This document shows positions 22,510 to 34,244 of a stretch of DNA of 64,000 nt, piece after piece. The notes under the pieces were generated by a model. It worked only from the letters and a program-made list of their open reading frames with translations. It had not been told where the DNA came from and made no database searches. The DNA is taken from assembly GCA_030737835.1 (NCBI GenBank), contig CM060850.1:17420739-17484738 (forward strand), written 5' to 3'. This DNA is from Acorus gramineus. Lineage: Eukaryota; Streptophyta; Magnoliopsida; Acorales; Acoraceae. The position numbers and the translations under genes are program-made. Position 1 is the stretch's first letter. The number at the start of each line of letters is the position of its first letter.

Positions 22510-23795
22510 TTATTTCGTAGGATCGTATGCGTTGTAGCGCTGTTTGCCAGACAGATGTCACCGACATTTATATGAAAGTTCCTGAATGACTAAAATTGCC
22601 TGAAGCAAAGCCACGAAACATGTACTCAATCAAGCTAAAACGATCCTTGTATGGATTAAAGCAATCTGAATGAATGTGGTATAACCGTCTTAGTGAGTAC
22701 TTAATAAAAGAAGGATATGTCAATGATCTAATATGCCCATGTGTATTTATTAAGAAAACGGAACTCGGATTTGCCATTATTGCAGTATATGTTGATGATA
22801 TTAATCTAATTGGGACTCCTGAAGAGCTCAAAAAGCTTCTGAATATCTGAAAAAGGAGTTTGAAATGAAAGATCTTGGAAAAATAAGATACTGTCTCGGC
22901 TTGCAGATTGAGCAAAGTTCAAATGGGATACTTGTTCATCAAACAACATATGTTGAAAAAATCCTGAGTGTTTTAATATGGACAAATGTCATCCATTAAG
23001 TACTCCTATGGTAGTAAGATTACTTGACCCAAAGAAGGACTCTTTTCGTTCAAAAGAAGATACTGAAAATCTTCTTGGTCCTGAAGTACCATATCTTAGT
23101 GCAATTGGTGCCTTATTATATTTGGCCCAATGCACTAGACCTGACATTGCATTTTCAGTTAATTTATTGGCCAGATTTAGCTCTGCACCAACTTGAAGGC
23201 ATTGGAATGATGTGAAGCACATTTTTTGTTATCTTCGTGGAACATCAGACATGGGTCTATTCTATGCAAAGGATTCAATAATGGTGCACAACTAAAGGGT
23301 TATACAGATTAAAGATATCTTTCAGATCCTCACAAAGCTCGCTCACAAACAGGCTATGTATTCACTTGCGGTGGCACAAAAATCTCTTGACGATCTACGA
23401 AACAGACTTTGGTTGCCACGTCTTCTAACCACTCTAAGATTCTTACACTGCACGAAGCAAGCCGGGAATGCGTGTGGGTAAAGTCTTTGGTTGATCATAT
23501 TTGTACTGCATGCGGACTATCTCTCATTACAGATGTTCCAACAATTATATATGAAGACAATGCAGCATGCATTGCTCAAATCAAATGGGGATATATCAAG
23601 GGTGATAGAACGAAGCATATTTTTCCAAAATTCTTTTACACTCATAAGCTCCAGCAGAGACATGAAATTGATGCTCAACAAATTAAGTCAAAGGACAATC
23701 TTGTAAATTTGTTCACTAAAGCTTTGTCGACGTCAACATTCAAGAAGCTGGTGCATGAAATCGGGATGCGACGAGTTTGCGACCAAAATTCTTGA
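22510..23795 (+). pseudogene. Copia B reverse transcriptase and RNase H, degenerate
   Basis: Reading across stops and frameshifts gives DIYMKVPE, SIKLKRSLYGLKQS, AVYVDDINLIGTPEEL (catalytic YVDD), [34 protein letters not shown] and RNase H (LVATSSNHSKIL-like, YEDNAACIAQIKWGYIKGDRTKHI, FTKALSTSTFKKLVHEIGMR). Stops lie near 22592 and 22673 and frames change near 22845 and 23290. It is clearly inactive. It ends 250 bp before its 3' LTR. Confidence 0.9.
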
Positions 23796-24047
23796 AATCT
23801 TGTATTTATGAGGGGGAGTAATTTTTTATGACATTTTGAGAACTGTACTCTTTTTCCTTCGCCTAAGTTTTGTCCCATTGGGTTTTCCTGGCAAGGTTTT
23901 AATGAGGCAGTGTCAAACGCATACACCATTATACGATTAAGTTACATTGTACTCTTTTTCCTTTGCTTTGATTTTTTTTCCATTGGGTTTTTCAAGCAAG
24001 GTTTTAATGAGGCAATTATCTTAGCGTAGTGGTCATCCAAGGGGGAG

Positions 24048-24320
24048 TGTTGTGAATATAGTGGATAACCACTACTCCTCAAAGCCATAACATCCCCCAC
24101 TCTTCAACTCCATAACCTCCACTATTAATCACCCCACTATCTACCACCTCACCTCTATAGACTTGTAAATCTCCCTTTTGGAATTCCTCCATGCACCCTA
24201 TAAATAGAGGGGTTTCTCATGTATTCCACAACCAACAAAAGAAGAATAAATACCTCTCTCTACTTCTCTATTTGCTTGTGTATTTTGTTTATGTAGTTAT
24301 ATTTTATTTACTTTATAACA
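24048..24320 (+). repeat. 3' LTR of copia B, 273 bp
   Basis: It follows the purine tract CCAAGGGGGAG and runs TGTTGTGAATATAGTGG to TTTACTTTATAACA. It holds its own TATA box at 24199-24206. The 5-bp flank to the right is GGCCT; no matching left copy was found because the left end is disrupted. Confidence 0.85.
24197..24206 (+). promoter_or_regulatory. TATA box in the copia B LTR
   Basis: CCTATAAATA, followed by GAGGGG, is a strong plant TATA box. It points toward the REM gene, whose start codon is about 465 bp downstream, so it could serve that gene. Confidence 0.65.
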
Positions 24321-24637
24321 GGCCTAAGTATATTTTTGTCCAGGTGGATTTGGATATTTGGAAAAATTACTAGGGTGGGTTTCCGAAGAAACGGGTTGAA
24401 TCTAACCGCCACAATCTTGGAATCTCCAAAACAGAACTCGAACAGGGGAACGACTCCTTTGGGGTTCCCACTCGTCAATTTTTGGAGCTGTCACTTGTCA
24501 ATTCCGGACTTAACAGGATTTTTTTCTGGAACTAATTAACAACAACTTCTGAGAAAACCCAAAGTAGATGTGATTTGGGCATTTTAAAGGCTTTATGGAG
24601 CTTCTCTTCTCTACTTGAAACAGTTGGAGATTGTTAT

Positions 24638-24640
<3 letters not shown>

Positions 24641-24669
<29 letters not shown>
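24641..24669 (+). repeat. (GA)n tract abutting the REM start codon
   Basis: Fourteen to fifteen GA repeats end at the ATG of the B3 gene, in the presumed 5' untranslated region. GA tracts there can bind BPC/GAGA factors in plants; this is inference. Confidence 0.9.
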
Positions 24670-24672
<3 letters not shown>

Positions 24673-27653
24673 TCAACCAAACCCCAGTTTGTGAAGGTTC
24701 TCTTGCCTGGTCTCACCTCTCAACATTTGGTATTTCCATATTTATTCTCTTCTGTTATTTTTCCTTTTTGGGTTAAGTGGTTAACTTGTTCTTCTTTTTA
24801 AGTTTGCAGTATTCATCACCTTGCACTTCGGTGAGATTGTGGAAATATTAGTTTGGGTGATCTGAACTTCTTCAACGTTGTCTTACTTAGAAGGAAAATG
24901 TTAATTTTCAGTCATTTTTACTGTCATTTTTAGAAGCAAACCGTGCATATTTTTATTTATTTTTCATTAAATTCATTCTCTTATATAAAAACAAAAAATG
25001 TTATTCATACTCATCCGAATGATTGAATGCATATGTTTTTACTTCTTTTGCACGTAGTGGAGTTTATACTGTAGACTCTTATATATTGTGTTAGACGATT
25101 TCATATACTTCATGAGTGATGTAAAACATATATAGTGTTAAACAATTTCAGATAAAGTCCAAATCTTGTAGTCCTTTTTTTGTAAGTTAATAACACTACA
25201 TAAATTCATCTAAATCTCCAGGTGTAGTCGTTCAGATCTGCCCCTCTTCAGTATCCCCAGAATTAAAGAATGTGTTAGTATTCCCACATGATACTTACAA
25301 GGCAACTCAAATATAGCAATCTTTTTCCTTTCTTTTGAATTCTTCTACTCTTTTCAAGAAGCTAGATATATGCAGCTTGTTGAAACTTCCTAGAGAACAT
25401 CTACAAATCAAAATATATATGAATTCAATATGTATCGAATAAACCTTATTTTAATGTTTATATATGCTTTAATTGCTCTGCTTCTCCAGGGAATTCCACC
25501 AGCATTTTGGAAGAATATAAATGGGCTATCTTCTGGAAATGTCTCACTACTTGGTCCAAGTGGGAGTATATGGCCTGTCAATTTGGCCATAAAGGAGGGG
25601 CGCATGTATTTTGAGAATGGTTGGCAAGAATTCGTGAGAGATCACTCTCTAAAGTGCGGGGAGATTTTACTCTTCAGATATGATGGGAACGCGCGTTTCA
25701 CAGTGCTAGTATTTGATTCAAGCGCATGTGAGAGAAAGGATTGTCATAGTGTAAGACCTTGTCGAGAAGTTGTTAAGTCCAAGACATCTAAAGGCGCAAA
25801 GAGTGCGAGGCAAATGGTTCCTTCTTCTCCAGGTTAATCCTTTGGGCTCAAAGTCGTTTACTCAATAATACTAATAGAGCCCTTTCTTGGTTCCTTGGCT
25901 TCATTTCCTTATAAAACCTGATAGCCAAGATAATTCTGGATAATCACTTAAAACTATTATGAGGGATGTTGAAAATGCTTATCAGAGTTTATCTATGTCA
26001 AAAGATTAAAAACATTCCATGTCATTTTAAATAAAACATCTTCTCCAACACGCTCATACGTCTCACAACACGTCATATCGCGCACACATTTGTCGTACAT
26101 ATTCTCAAACACAAACAATTGATATAGGGAATGGATTGTCATTTAAAAAGCTATAAATCAATATTCACCTCTTATCAACCACTTATCTCCAATTTATCCC
26201 AAGTGTATCAAATAACATAAAAGTGATGTTTATTTTTGCCAACGAAAAAAAAAATGACAACTAACAAAAATAGCTCATTCTGCATGGAATTTGTATTCTA
26301 CACTGGTATGACCATCAACGAGGAAAATAGCTCTATGGTGATTTCCAAACAAGGGGAATAAGATTTAAAGGCATGCATAGGTATCTCAAAAATCACAGTT
26401 GATTTTTCAAATCATTACTATATTCGTTGTTTTTTTTATCTTCAATGAGAAATAAAAGGAAATTTCGGCTGGTCAGAGTATAGTACTATATCTTTTGATA
26501 TTTTGATCTCTGTACCTACTTATTTAGATATCTTGAAGCGTCTAGATCACAGAAAACAACATGCAAGGATCAAGGAAAGGGGGAACGCATTTGAAGAGGC
26601 TTGCTCATTCAATTCGAACCATCCTACTGTCGTCGTAATCATGCGGGAATCCTATAAGAAACGCATGGTAAACCTTTTGTTTTGGCAAGTATTATTTGAT
26701 TCATGATTCGTTAAACACTATGCATTCATATAATCTTGATTCGTTAAACCTCCCTTTTTGTTTTCTTAATTCATGTCATTAAGGCATGATCTACGCATTT
26801 AGGTAGAGTATTTTTGTTAAACTTGATACCTTATTCATCACAATTGAAACTTTGTTTTCTGTTATTGGAGAGGACAAACTGATGACACGCCCTTATCCCA
26901 TTTTTTTTAATGTCTCATGACTCTCATCCTTATTACTATTTAATCTTAAAATTCCTCGGTTGATTGGCTAAGGCCCCTTTTGGGACCTCTAAATTGATTA
27001 AAATAATCGATATGAAAATGCTGCTTTCAACCATCTTTTTCATAATAGTCGTTTTCTTGACTAAAAAAAATATAAAGACCAAAATTTGAAACAAAAATTA
27101 AAGTTGAAATATCCCCATTTGGAACCGACTTTCCAAAAACTGACTGTGCAAAAGAAAATTCCTTCTGACAGTTTGTTAGTTCCAAACAAGGCCTAAGCCC
27201 TGAACCAGGACCCCTCAATAAAGATGGGTACCCTTGCCAACCAGTCAAGATGTGATTTGGTAGCCATCCAATATATAGCCCCTAACATGTTCAAATTTCC
27301 AAATCACAAACCCTGTGCAAACTGAATTCCACAGCGGTTGTGAAATGGAGCATCTTTGTATGCACTTGAGAATCAAGACCATGGTGCTTAAGACTGACAT
27401 AATGCCAATGATGCAGTGGCTACCAAGGCACTTTTCAAAGGCATATCTTCAGAAAAATAGTACCGAGATGCGGCTTGTAGTTCCCAAAGCCGGGGAATGG
27501 TCAATAGGTGTCTTACAGTGTAGACCTGGGAGGTGTATTCTGTCCAGTGGGTGGCTAAAATTCTCTGAGAGTAATGGCCTCAAGGTTGGAGATTCATTGG
27601 TGTTTGAGCTTGTTCACAAGACCGAGATGCATGTGCACATCTTTCGCGCATAG
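24670..27653 (+). CDS. REM/VRN1-like protein with two B3 DNA-binding domains
   Basis: Four exons are proposed: 24670-24729, 25490-25832, 26528-26667 and 27417-27653. All introns start GT and end AG, phases agree and the joined length is exactly 260 codons, giving 259 residues. The start MSTKPQFVKVLLPG is the usual opening of a REM B3 domain. Domain 1 covers about residues 6-97, with IPPAFW, LLGPSGSIWPV, FENGWQEFVRDHSLKCGE and LLFRYDG. Domain 2 covers about residues 167-259, with HPTVVVIM, LPRHFSKAYL, LSSGWLKFSESNGLKVGDSL and FELV. A basic linker lies between them. Known REM proteins such as VRN1 are nuclear DNA-binding proteins acting in flowering and reproduction; the target of this one is unknown. 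No break is seen. A copia LTR with a TATA box lies 350 bp upstream. The exon 2 end (CCAG then GTTAAT) is the least certain border. Confidence 0.85.
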
Positions 27654-29780
27654 AATGTCCTTTTTGAAATGGTCGCTTCTTTCTGCGTGACATGTTCGAA
27701 ACACAGATGACACGGGAGTGCTCAGCCAAAGTTTGTATATATTGCTTGTCTACGTGTATATTGTTTTTCAATGTGGGTCTTAACCAGGTTTGCTTTGTAT
27801 ATAGTCTGCAGAATGTATATGTTGACTGTAAGTATTACTTGTCTCTGTAAGTCCTTGTTTTGATGTTTTTGTGAAAATTCACACTGAAATGAACAGCTTT
27901 CCTACAGTTTTATAAGGTCAGGCTTTCATGCCAACTGCCACAACTTTGATAAAATTTTGTGATATTGGAGGATAGGTGTCAATGGATATTAAAATGAAAA
28001 AATTGATCATTTTTTACATGACAATAACCAGAGATTCACACTCGAAACCTATAGGGAGCAGACCTTCAGAATAATTGATGCTTCTTTGTTTTTTGGATGG
28101 AAGGCTCTATGTTGGGGCATTTACATGCTGTCTATATTGTAAGACAGTAAGATGTACAAAAACAGCCTATCTTAGTAGGCCCTATTTACAAAATCTATAC
28201 ATTGTTTGATACTATACCTCAAAGGGCTTATGATGTTGCAATTCTTCCTGATGTATATTGATCCTTCGTATTCTAGCCACCTAAAGAGTATAGCTTTACT
28301 CTTTCAACCAGCCCCCATTACTAGAAGAGGATTTGTAGTGACCAATACATAAGCCATTCCTGCTGCATTAGTGTCATAATCTGAACAATTGATGCTTTTG
28401 ACAAATGGAAAAGTAAGAAAACTAGTAGAGGCATGAAAATATATTAATTTTTTTTTTATAAATAAAATGGGTGAAAGAAGGGTGGCAATGTATTGAAAGC
28501 ATGTGTTTGTATAACCTATTATTATTTGTTTTGTATAGTGTATGGAGAGGACCTCATTTAAACTGATTGAATGAGATGAAGAGTAAACTGCAATATGCAA
28601 CACTTGGTCACCAACTCTACCTAGTATACACCAAGTGACAATCTTTTCTGAGACTTTCATCCAGTCAGTCTGCAGGCGATAACTTTCAAAGGCTTCAAAA
28701 ATACACTAATTGTGAATGATTTGGCTCAAGTTTTGAACACACAATTAAGCAATCACATAAAATCCACAATTCTGTAATATAATAGTTATAGAATGCTCAA
28801 ATGTTATTTATATTCGTATATCTCCAGTGGATCAAAAATGGTGGCTCGAAAGAAACTATCAACAATACAGTGTGATCAATATTTTTGGCAAACTATAACA
28901 AAAAAAACATGGTATAGCACAGGCCTGAAAATTAGCAGAATTAAAATTTGACATGCATACTTGGGAACCATATCAATGATGGAGAAAAGTCAAGACCAAG
29001 AAACAAAAAATGCATCAAGCACACATTGATCATATCAAGGTTTTTCAGCACCAATACTACACAACAAAACATGGAAGCACCAATACACAGTGATATGACT
29101 TCTGAATCTATATCCCGCATTAGTTGTCGCCTATTTTTCAAGATGTGCACTTGAAAAATGGAAGCTATCTTTGATTTGAACAAAAAGAAATGAAACCTGT
29201 CAAAGGTTAGCAAAATCTCCCCAAACACAGACAAGGGCCGCATGTCTAACAAAATATTTTGTGATATATGACTGGCCACACCCCCACGGCTGGATTAAGC
29301 AGCATCCCTACCTTTTAGGTCCTGCACAAAGTGCATGATGGAATGTATCAACACTGAATGCAATATGCTTGTATATGATATGAATTATATAGAGTAAAAT
29401 CTTAGTACTGTCACCTAGAGATGATACCAAGCTTATAAATGGGAAAATAAAACATTTGAAACTTCATAGGTCAATTAAAACTTCTTAGAAAAGAAAAAGA
29501 AAATGAAGCATAATGGTTGTTTTAGGTATGTAATGATTCAAAAATCAAGAGCTTTATTTTATACTCATTCTTTTATTCCATTTATAGCGCCGCAACTGAA
29601 CAAGGTGCAACAAACTCACAAACAGCAAGACAAAAATAGACATAGAAGAATTAAAAAAAAAAAAAAAAATTGGGTAGGTAAGCTAGAAAATTATCAACTG
29701 GTGTGTTATGTCTATTTTGCAAGTAAAACTGATGAGGAAAATGAAGCATCATTTTCAAGTGTTCTAAGAGGTGATAATGG
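27654..29780. other. Intergenic DNA, no gene seen
   Basis: Probably includes the 3' untranslated region of the REM gene (first few hundred bases). The rest is AT-rich, with only short low-complexity frames on both strands and a 17-base A run at about 29654. Confidence 0.6.
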
Positions 29781-30290
29781 TCAATTCTTCAGCGGGATTT
29801 CTTCTATATTTTCTTCATTGGACATGCCATCAGTAGTGACTCTAGTTTTTGCTTGTTCTGCGGATTTATGGGGAGATCCTTCAGTGAGCCTTGCTCTTGT
29901 AGAATTGATATTTTCATCAGGGTTACAGTCGATCTTTTCATCATTCTGTGGGCTTCCATCCACAGAGGAAGATTCTGCCATTTTTTGTTTTCTTATGATG
30001 TTGTCTTTTTTCTTGGACGAAAAAGGCTTCTCGCATGCTGTGAAGTGTGATCCACACAAGTAGCTGAAAACAATCATCTCCTCAACTTCCAAGGAGTTAT
30101 CTGATACAAATGCACTCCATCCCTCATGAAAATCCAAGAAGCCATCTACCATTGAGACTTTGACATTCCAACACTCTCCCCTTGATTTTTCAAGAAAAGT
30201 GTTCTTATCGACCATAAGAAAAAGATACATACAGCTCCCATTGCAGTCCATCCCGTTTTTCTTATCAGTAGTCCAAAAGGAAATAGACAC
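29781..30290 (-). pseudogene. B3-domain (REM) gene fragment
   Basis: A minus-strand open frame encodes the second half of a B3 domain (CWNVKVSMVDG, FHEGWSAFVSDNSLEVEE, IVFSYLCGSHFT) followed by a Lys/Ser-rich, acidic tail. The first half (strands carrying the LRIP-like motif) is not seen upstream in the same frame, and the stretch between SHFT and CEKPF is shorter than usual, as if about eight codons were lost. It lies 2.1 kb from the intact REM gene in the opposite direction, so it is probably a decayed duplicate. An unseen upstream exon would change this view. Confidence 0.6.
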
Positions 30291-31272
30291 AACATCTCAT
30301 CCTACATAGGAGAAGTAGATATTAAAGTAATACAAGTCCATAAAATTTAACAGAGCAAATTTCTCCATTTAGGCAAATTTACCTAGAATGCTAATCAAGA
30401 ATTCTTACCATTAAATGGTTTGTTTCTTTCTCTCATGGAAACCTCAAAGAAAACATATGCATATCGATGCCTTCACAATTAATAATAAATGTGGAAACTA
30501 AATTGAAAATCTACAATGAATGAGTTCACTACGAAATATATACAATGTAAGTATAAACACGACCACTTGGTTTTTTATAAAAAATGTTGTAGTACTGCAT
30601 AAACACTGCACTCAATACATAACTACTCCCATATATAACATTATAATGGAGCTTTTCCTCAGAAAAAAAAATTATAATGAAGTTGAGGAGTCTGCAAGCT
30701 TCCTTAGAAGTTGATTAAGTGACTCCAAGATTCTTTCCAAAATGCAGATATTAAAAACTACAACATTATGACATTCAAGAAATTGAAATAAGAGCCGCAA
30801 CTTATATTTCTATGGAAATAAACAACGAGAGACCAGTATATGGACGAGTCATATGGTTCTCTTCAATTTGGCGATGACAAAAATCAACAACAAAAACTTC
30901 ATGATTTGTTTGAAAACGGACTGTGTTCCATTCAAATGTATCATGCTTGAAGGGATAATTTTAACAATGATGATATTTGGGGATCATGCTGTTTAATTTA
31001 AGAGGTATATCTTGCAAGCTACATTGCAGATTGGAGAATTCCAAACGCAAGAATGCCAGAAAATTCAAGCATCTTGGTATTTTATGGCAGACATTCTTAG
31101 GAAAGAAACTGAAGAATACGATTATCTTTTAAAAGGATCAGAGAATGTTGTGTGGTACTGAGGAAAGATTTTGTATTTCAATGCTTCAAATTTGAACTAT
31201 TTATCATTCATGTTTACTTTATCAAAGCTAATCCTTCTTCTCTATCTTGTACCTTTATGCAACACAACATTC
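30291..31272. other. Non-coding DNA between B3 fragment and retroposons
   Basis: AT-rich; no domain recognised on either strand. If the B3 fragment is a real gene, its missing upstream exon should be here. Confidence 0.5.
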
Positions 31273-31405
31273 AAGTGTCTAGACCGTCCATTTTCTGTGA
31301 GACCAGCGACAAACAAGCGAATGTAGTTTTTCCAGCTTGAGCGTAAGGTCAGCCACGGGGAATCTCTTCGATATCAAAAAAAAAAAAAAGTGTCTAAACC
31401 GTCCA
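31273..31405 (+). mobile_element. 97-bp poly(A) retroposon with 18-bp target duplication
   Basis: AAGTGTCTAGACCGTCCA at 31273-31290 recurs as AAGTGTCTAAACCGTCCA at 31388-31405 (17 of 18 identical). The 97 bp between them ends in about 13 A. This is the signature of target-primed reverse transcription by LINE machinery. The insert body matches no SINE or RNA that I recognise, so it may be the 3' tip of some transcript. Confidence 0.7.
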
Positions 31406-31477
31406 GTTAACCAAAAAGGCACAATATAGAAAAATTCATTTGGTTGGTTAACGGGAGAATATCAAGCATCATAGTTC

Positions 31478-31887
31478 CTTAGAGCATCTCCAATAGATAT
31501 GTTAGCTAAACAACATGTTAAAGTGTCATGTCAGCACTTTATACCTCAACTACACACTCATTTACTACATTCATATTTATTTGGTTTTTGTTGCTCCAAT
31601 GGACTAACTAAATAAACTAGTTAAAATAAGAGTGGGCCCCACCTCTCTACCCACTCAACCTCCCAAATGTATTTTTTAAATTCTTTTAATGAGAACAATC
31701 AGGTGGGGCCCATCCACATTTGGCTAGCTAAAACACTAGCCACAGTTAACTTAAAAGATAACATATGACAGGTGGGGCCCACATTTAGCTTTCTTTTAAC
31801 AATTGCATTGGAGCAACATTTTTACATGTTTTGTAAAAATCTAGCACTAACTAGTTAGTTAACATGTCCATTGGAGATGCTCTAAGG
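31478..31887. mobile_element. MITE with GAGCATCTCCAAT terminal inverted repeats
   Basis: The left end CCTTAGAGCATCTCCAATAG and the right end CATTGGAGATGCTCTAAGG are inverted copies, giving a unit of about 410 bp. The interior has GTGGGGCCCA-like stretches and no coding potential. This terminal repeat is common among plant MITEs. The size of the target duplication could not be settled because the ends are themselves palindromic. Confidence 0.8.
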
Positions 31888-32023
31888 AGAACAGAGCACA
31901 AACACTCTAGAGCTTATATCAGTGTGGTAATTTAGCTGTCCTATGAAGAACAATACCCGCTTACTTATATTTAGGAAAGATGTGATTCCAAGGGCAGAAA
32001 ACAAAAAACCTAAAGGTAATAAA

Positions 32024-32159
32024 AGCTCTCATCACTCTAATCCAAGGGGACTTGGGTCCATAGCTCAATGGTTGAAAAGAGAATTTCCAATCAATAGGTC
32101 ATAGATTCGAGTCCCAACATGAATTTACACACAAAAAAACAGCCCTCATCACTTTAATC
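32024..32159 (+). mobile_element. tRNA-related SINE-like retroposon with 19-bp target duplication
   Basis: The 98-bp body (32043-32140) contains a polymerase III A-box-like TAGCTCAATGG and a B-box-like GATTCGAGTCC spaced as in a tRNA gene, and ends ACAAAAAAAC. It is flanked by AGCTCTCATCACTCTAATC (32024-32042) and AGCCCTCATCACTTTAATC (32141-32159), 17 of 19 identical. It is either a very short SINE or a retroposed tRNA-like molecule. A working tRNA is unlikely: the anticodon arm is not convincing. Confidence 0.7.
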
Positions 32160-32398
32160 TTGCAAAAGTACCCATTATTTGTCAAATGTACACCTAAAGG
32201 CTTGTCAGTTCTGTTGAAGGTTAGATAGAGTTCAAAGAATTTTCAGTTTTTTTTTTTTTTGGTAAGAGACCAGTTATATAGCTGTTGTAACTATGCAAAT
32301 GTACAAGAAATGAGCATTTACAAAATCCCCTTTAATGTGAAGGGCTATGGAAGTCAGCACACAATCACAATTAAAGGGAAAGACTCATCATGTGAAAT

Positions 32399-34108
32399 TC
32401 AATACATTAAGGGGAAGCAAAATTGGATGCATAAAGCTACTCTGCCTCCTCGGGGCTTTGCTTTTTTTCTCTGGTAGAGTACCCCAAGCCGGTCTTTGTG
32501 TAAGGCTTCTTCAAGCTCGGTCCAGATGTCTTGGGCTGAGATGGTTTTAGATCCCATTGGGATCTGCCTGGCTGCCAGCAGATCTGCCGGAGCGTTGGCT
32601 TCGCGGTAAGTGTGGGAAATTGACAAGTCTTCAAAACAACTAAGAATGTCCATGGTTTCAATGAGGTCACGCCGTGAGGTCCATGGAACTGTTCCCCTGC
32701 CCTGCAACCAACAGACTATGGTGGTGGAGTCTGTTTCAAACAGAACCTTTTTGAGATTGAGTTGCGCACACATGAGCGCACCACTCTTAACTCCGAGGAG
32801 CTCCAAGTGGTTGATGCTAGCAAGGGGAACACGTGCCATTGTTCCAGTAACAAGATGTCCTTGAGAATCCCAAATAATAGCACAAAACCCCGCCCGGTCA
32901 TCAGATGAGGACCCATCTGAGTTGCACTTGAACCAGGGAGCAGGGGGTGGCTGCCATGTGAAGAAGATATCTTGATACCTTTTTACGTGAAAGGGGATCC
33001 TCAGGTTCTTGGCCACTTTCTCAATGCCTGGGCTGGGTTCCACAAAAAGAGAATACTTGGAAAGCCGAATTCTAGAGGTGGTGATGGTCTCACATAGCAC
33101 CGCAGACTTGTGCTTGGACTATGAACCGAAGATCCTAGAACAATGCTCTCTCCAGATGAGACCAATAGAGGTGGCAAAGAAGACTTTGACAGCCTTTAAC
33201 AAAGGCAACTGAAGGTGTAGTTTCTCAATGCATTCAACCCAGTCGGGAAGAGTCCGGCAGATGGCACGAGGAAGGCCCAATGTTGACAAGAGAGAAAGCC
33301 ATATGAAGGATGAATAACCACATTTGAAGAACAGATGGTGTACTTCATTAGAACCCTTAAAGCATAGTGGGCATTGGGTCAAATGAAGAAGCCCCTGTTC
33401 TTGTAGGCGTTGTAGAGTGGGAAGCTTATCAAGCAGAGCCAACCAGTGGTATATGAGTGGCGAGGGATTTGGACAGGATCCGAAGCCCAACCCTTCCAAC
33501 CAACAAAAGGCTTGTGCACTCGCAGGAAGTTCCAACCTACTTTTGGTGGCAAATCCCCTGTTTTTTATCCCATCCAGATGGGAATGTAAGCACGAGATCC
33601 ACCCACGCCAATCATGAGGATGTCCTCCCATATAGCATTATGACAAGCAGGCCACCAAAGAGTAGATGTCCATGTTCCATTGACAAGAAGTTTACATACT
33701 GAAGTGGAATCCGCTGGACCCAATGAATCGCCATGGGAGGAGGGAGAAGGTTCTATAAAGCAGAGCCATTAACCCAAGGATCAAACCATAGGTTGGTATC
33801 ACGACCAAAGAACAGCAACACATTGGACTTCAATTTGACCCAATTGTGACAGGCTAGAATCTTCAACCATGCCCAGGAAGAAGAGCTCGTGGGTCGGATA
33901 GCCCAAATAGAGTTGTGTTTCACGTATTTTGCATGAATCCATTTTGCCCAGAGAGAATCCTCACCAAAAACAATCTCCCAGAATCGGGTGGCCAAAGCAG
34001 CCTCATTCCAGAGCTTGATTCTTTTCAACCCAAGGCCTCCTTCATCCATTGGTTGGCAGAGGTCAGCCCAAGAGACATGGTGAGCACAAGAGGCCTCATG
34101 TTTGCGCC
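32399..34108 (-). pseudogene. LINE ORF2 C-terminal part: RT tail, zf-RVT, RNase H
   Basis: From the right: MDEGGLGLKRIKLWNEAALA, the conserved end of plant LINE reverse transcriptase, at about 34049; the zf-RVT region around 33119-33631 with CPLCFKGSNEVHHLFFKC; and RNase H at about 32399-33000 with candidate catalytic residues D in KCNSDGSS, E in NHLELLG, D in FETDSTT and D in NAPADLLA. Frame changes occur near 33750 and 33110. Several plant L1 lineages carry such an RNase H domain. Confidence 0.88.
34104..34108 (-). repeat. Target-site duplication GCGCC, left copy
   Basis: GCGCC flanks the copia element on the left; the identical right copy is at 42540-42544. Removing one copy restores the LINE sequence. 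Confidence 0.93.
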
Positions 34109-34231
34109 CGTTAGAGTCAGAGAATGAAATAATGGAATACTTGTATTGAACTTAGGGTTTAATCCCTTTATAAAAAGTACACATAGGATTACATGTATAA
34201 TATACTATGACATAACACATATAATCTAACA
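34109..34231 (-). repeat. 3' LTR of copia C, 123 bp
   Basis: It is collinear with 42415-42539. On plus it reads CGTTAGAGTCAGAG to ATCTAACA; the outer TG has mutated to CG. It directly abuts GCGCC. Confidence 0.9.
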
Positions 34232-34244
34232 GCCCCCCTCAAAC

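Larger units (their letters stand above)
21663..24320 (+). mobile_element. Rearranged copia remnant (element B)
   Basis: The left end ATAACA plus CGTTATCAGCACGACG (21663-21684) is the LTR end and start of the internal region of a well-known plant copia type. Then comes an inverted protease/pre-integrase fragment (22173-22493, minus), plus-strand reverse transcriptase and RNase H (about 22510-23795), a purine tract and a 273-bp 3' LTR. The 5' LTR, gag and integrase are missing. The protein family ([27 protein letters not shown]) matches the fragment at 55225-56774. Confidence 0.85.

Noticed and set aside
28304-28660. Minus-strand frame of 118 codons between the B3 genes
   Set aside because: No domain and low-complexity composition; not supported by splice signals.
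29503-30063. Plus-strand frame of 186 codons
   Set aside because: It lies opposite the B3 fragment, whose minus-strand frame has clear domain motifs; the plus frame has none.
32055-32115. A working tRNA gene
   Set aside because: A- and B-box-like motifs are present, but the anticodon arm and acceptor pairing are poor and the unit has retroposon ends.
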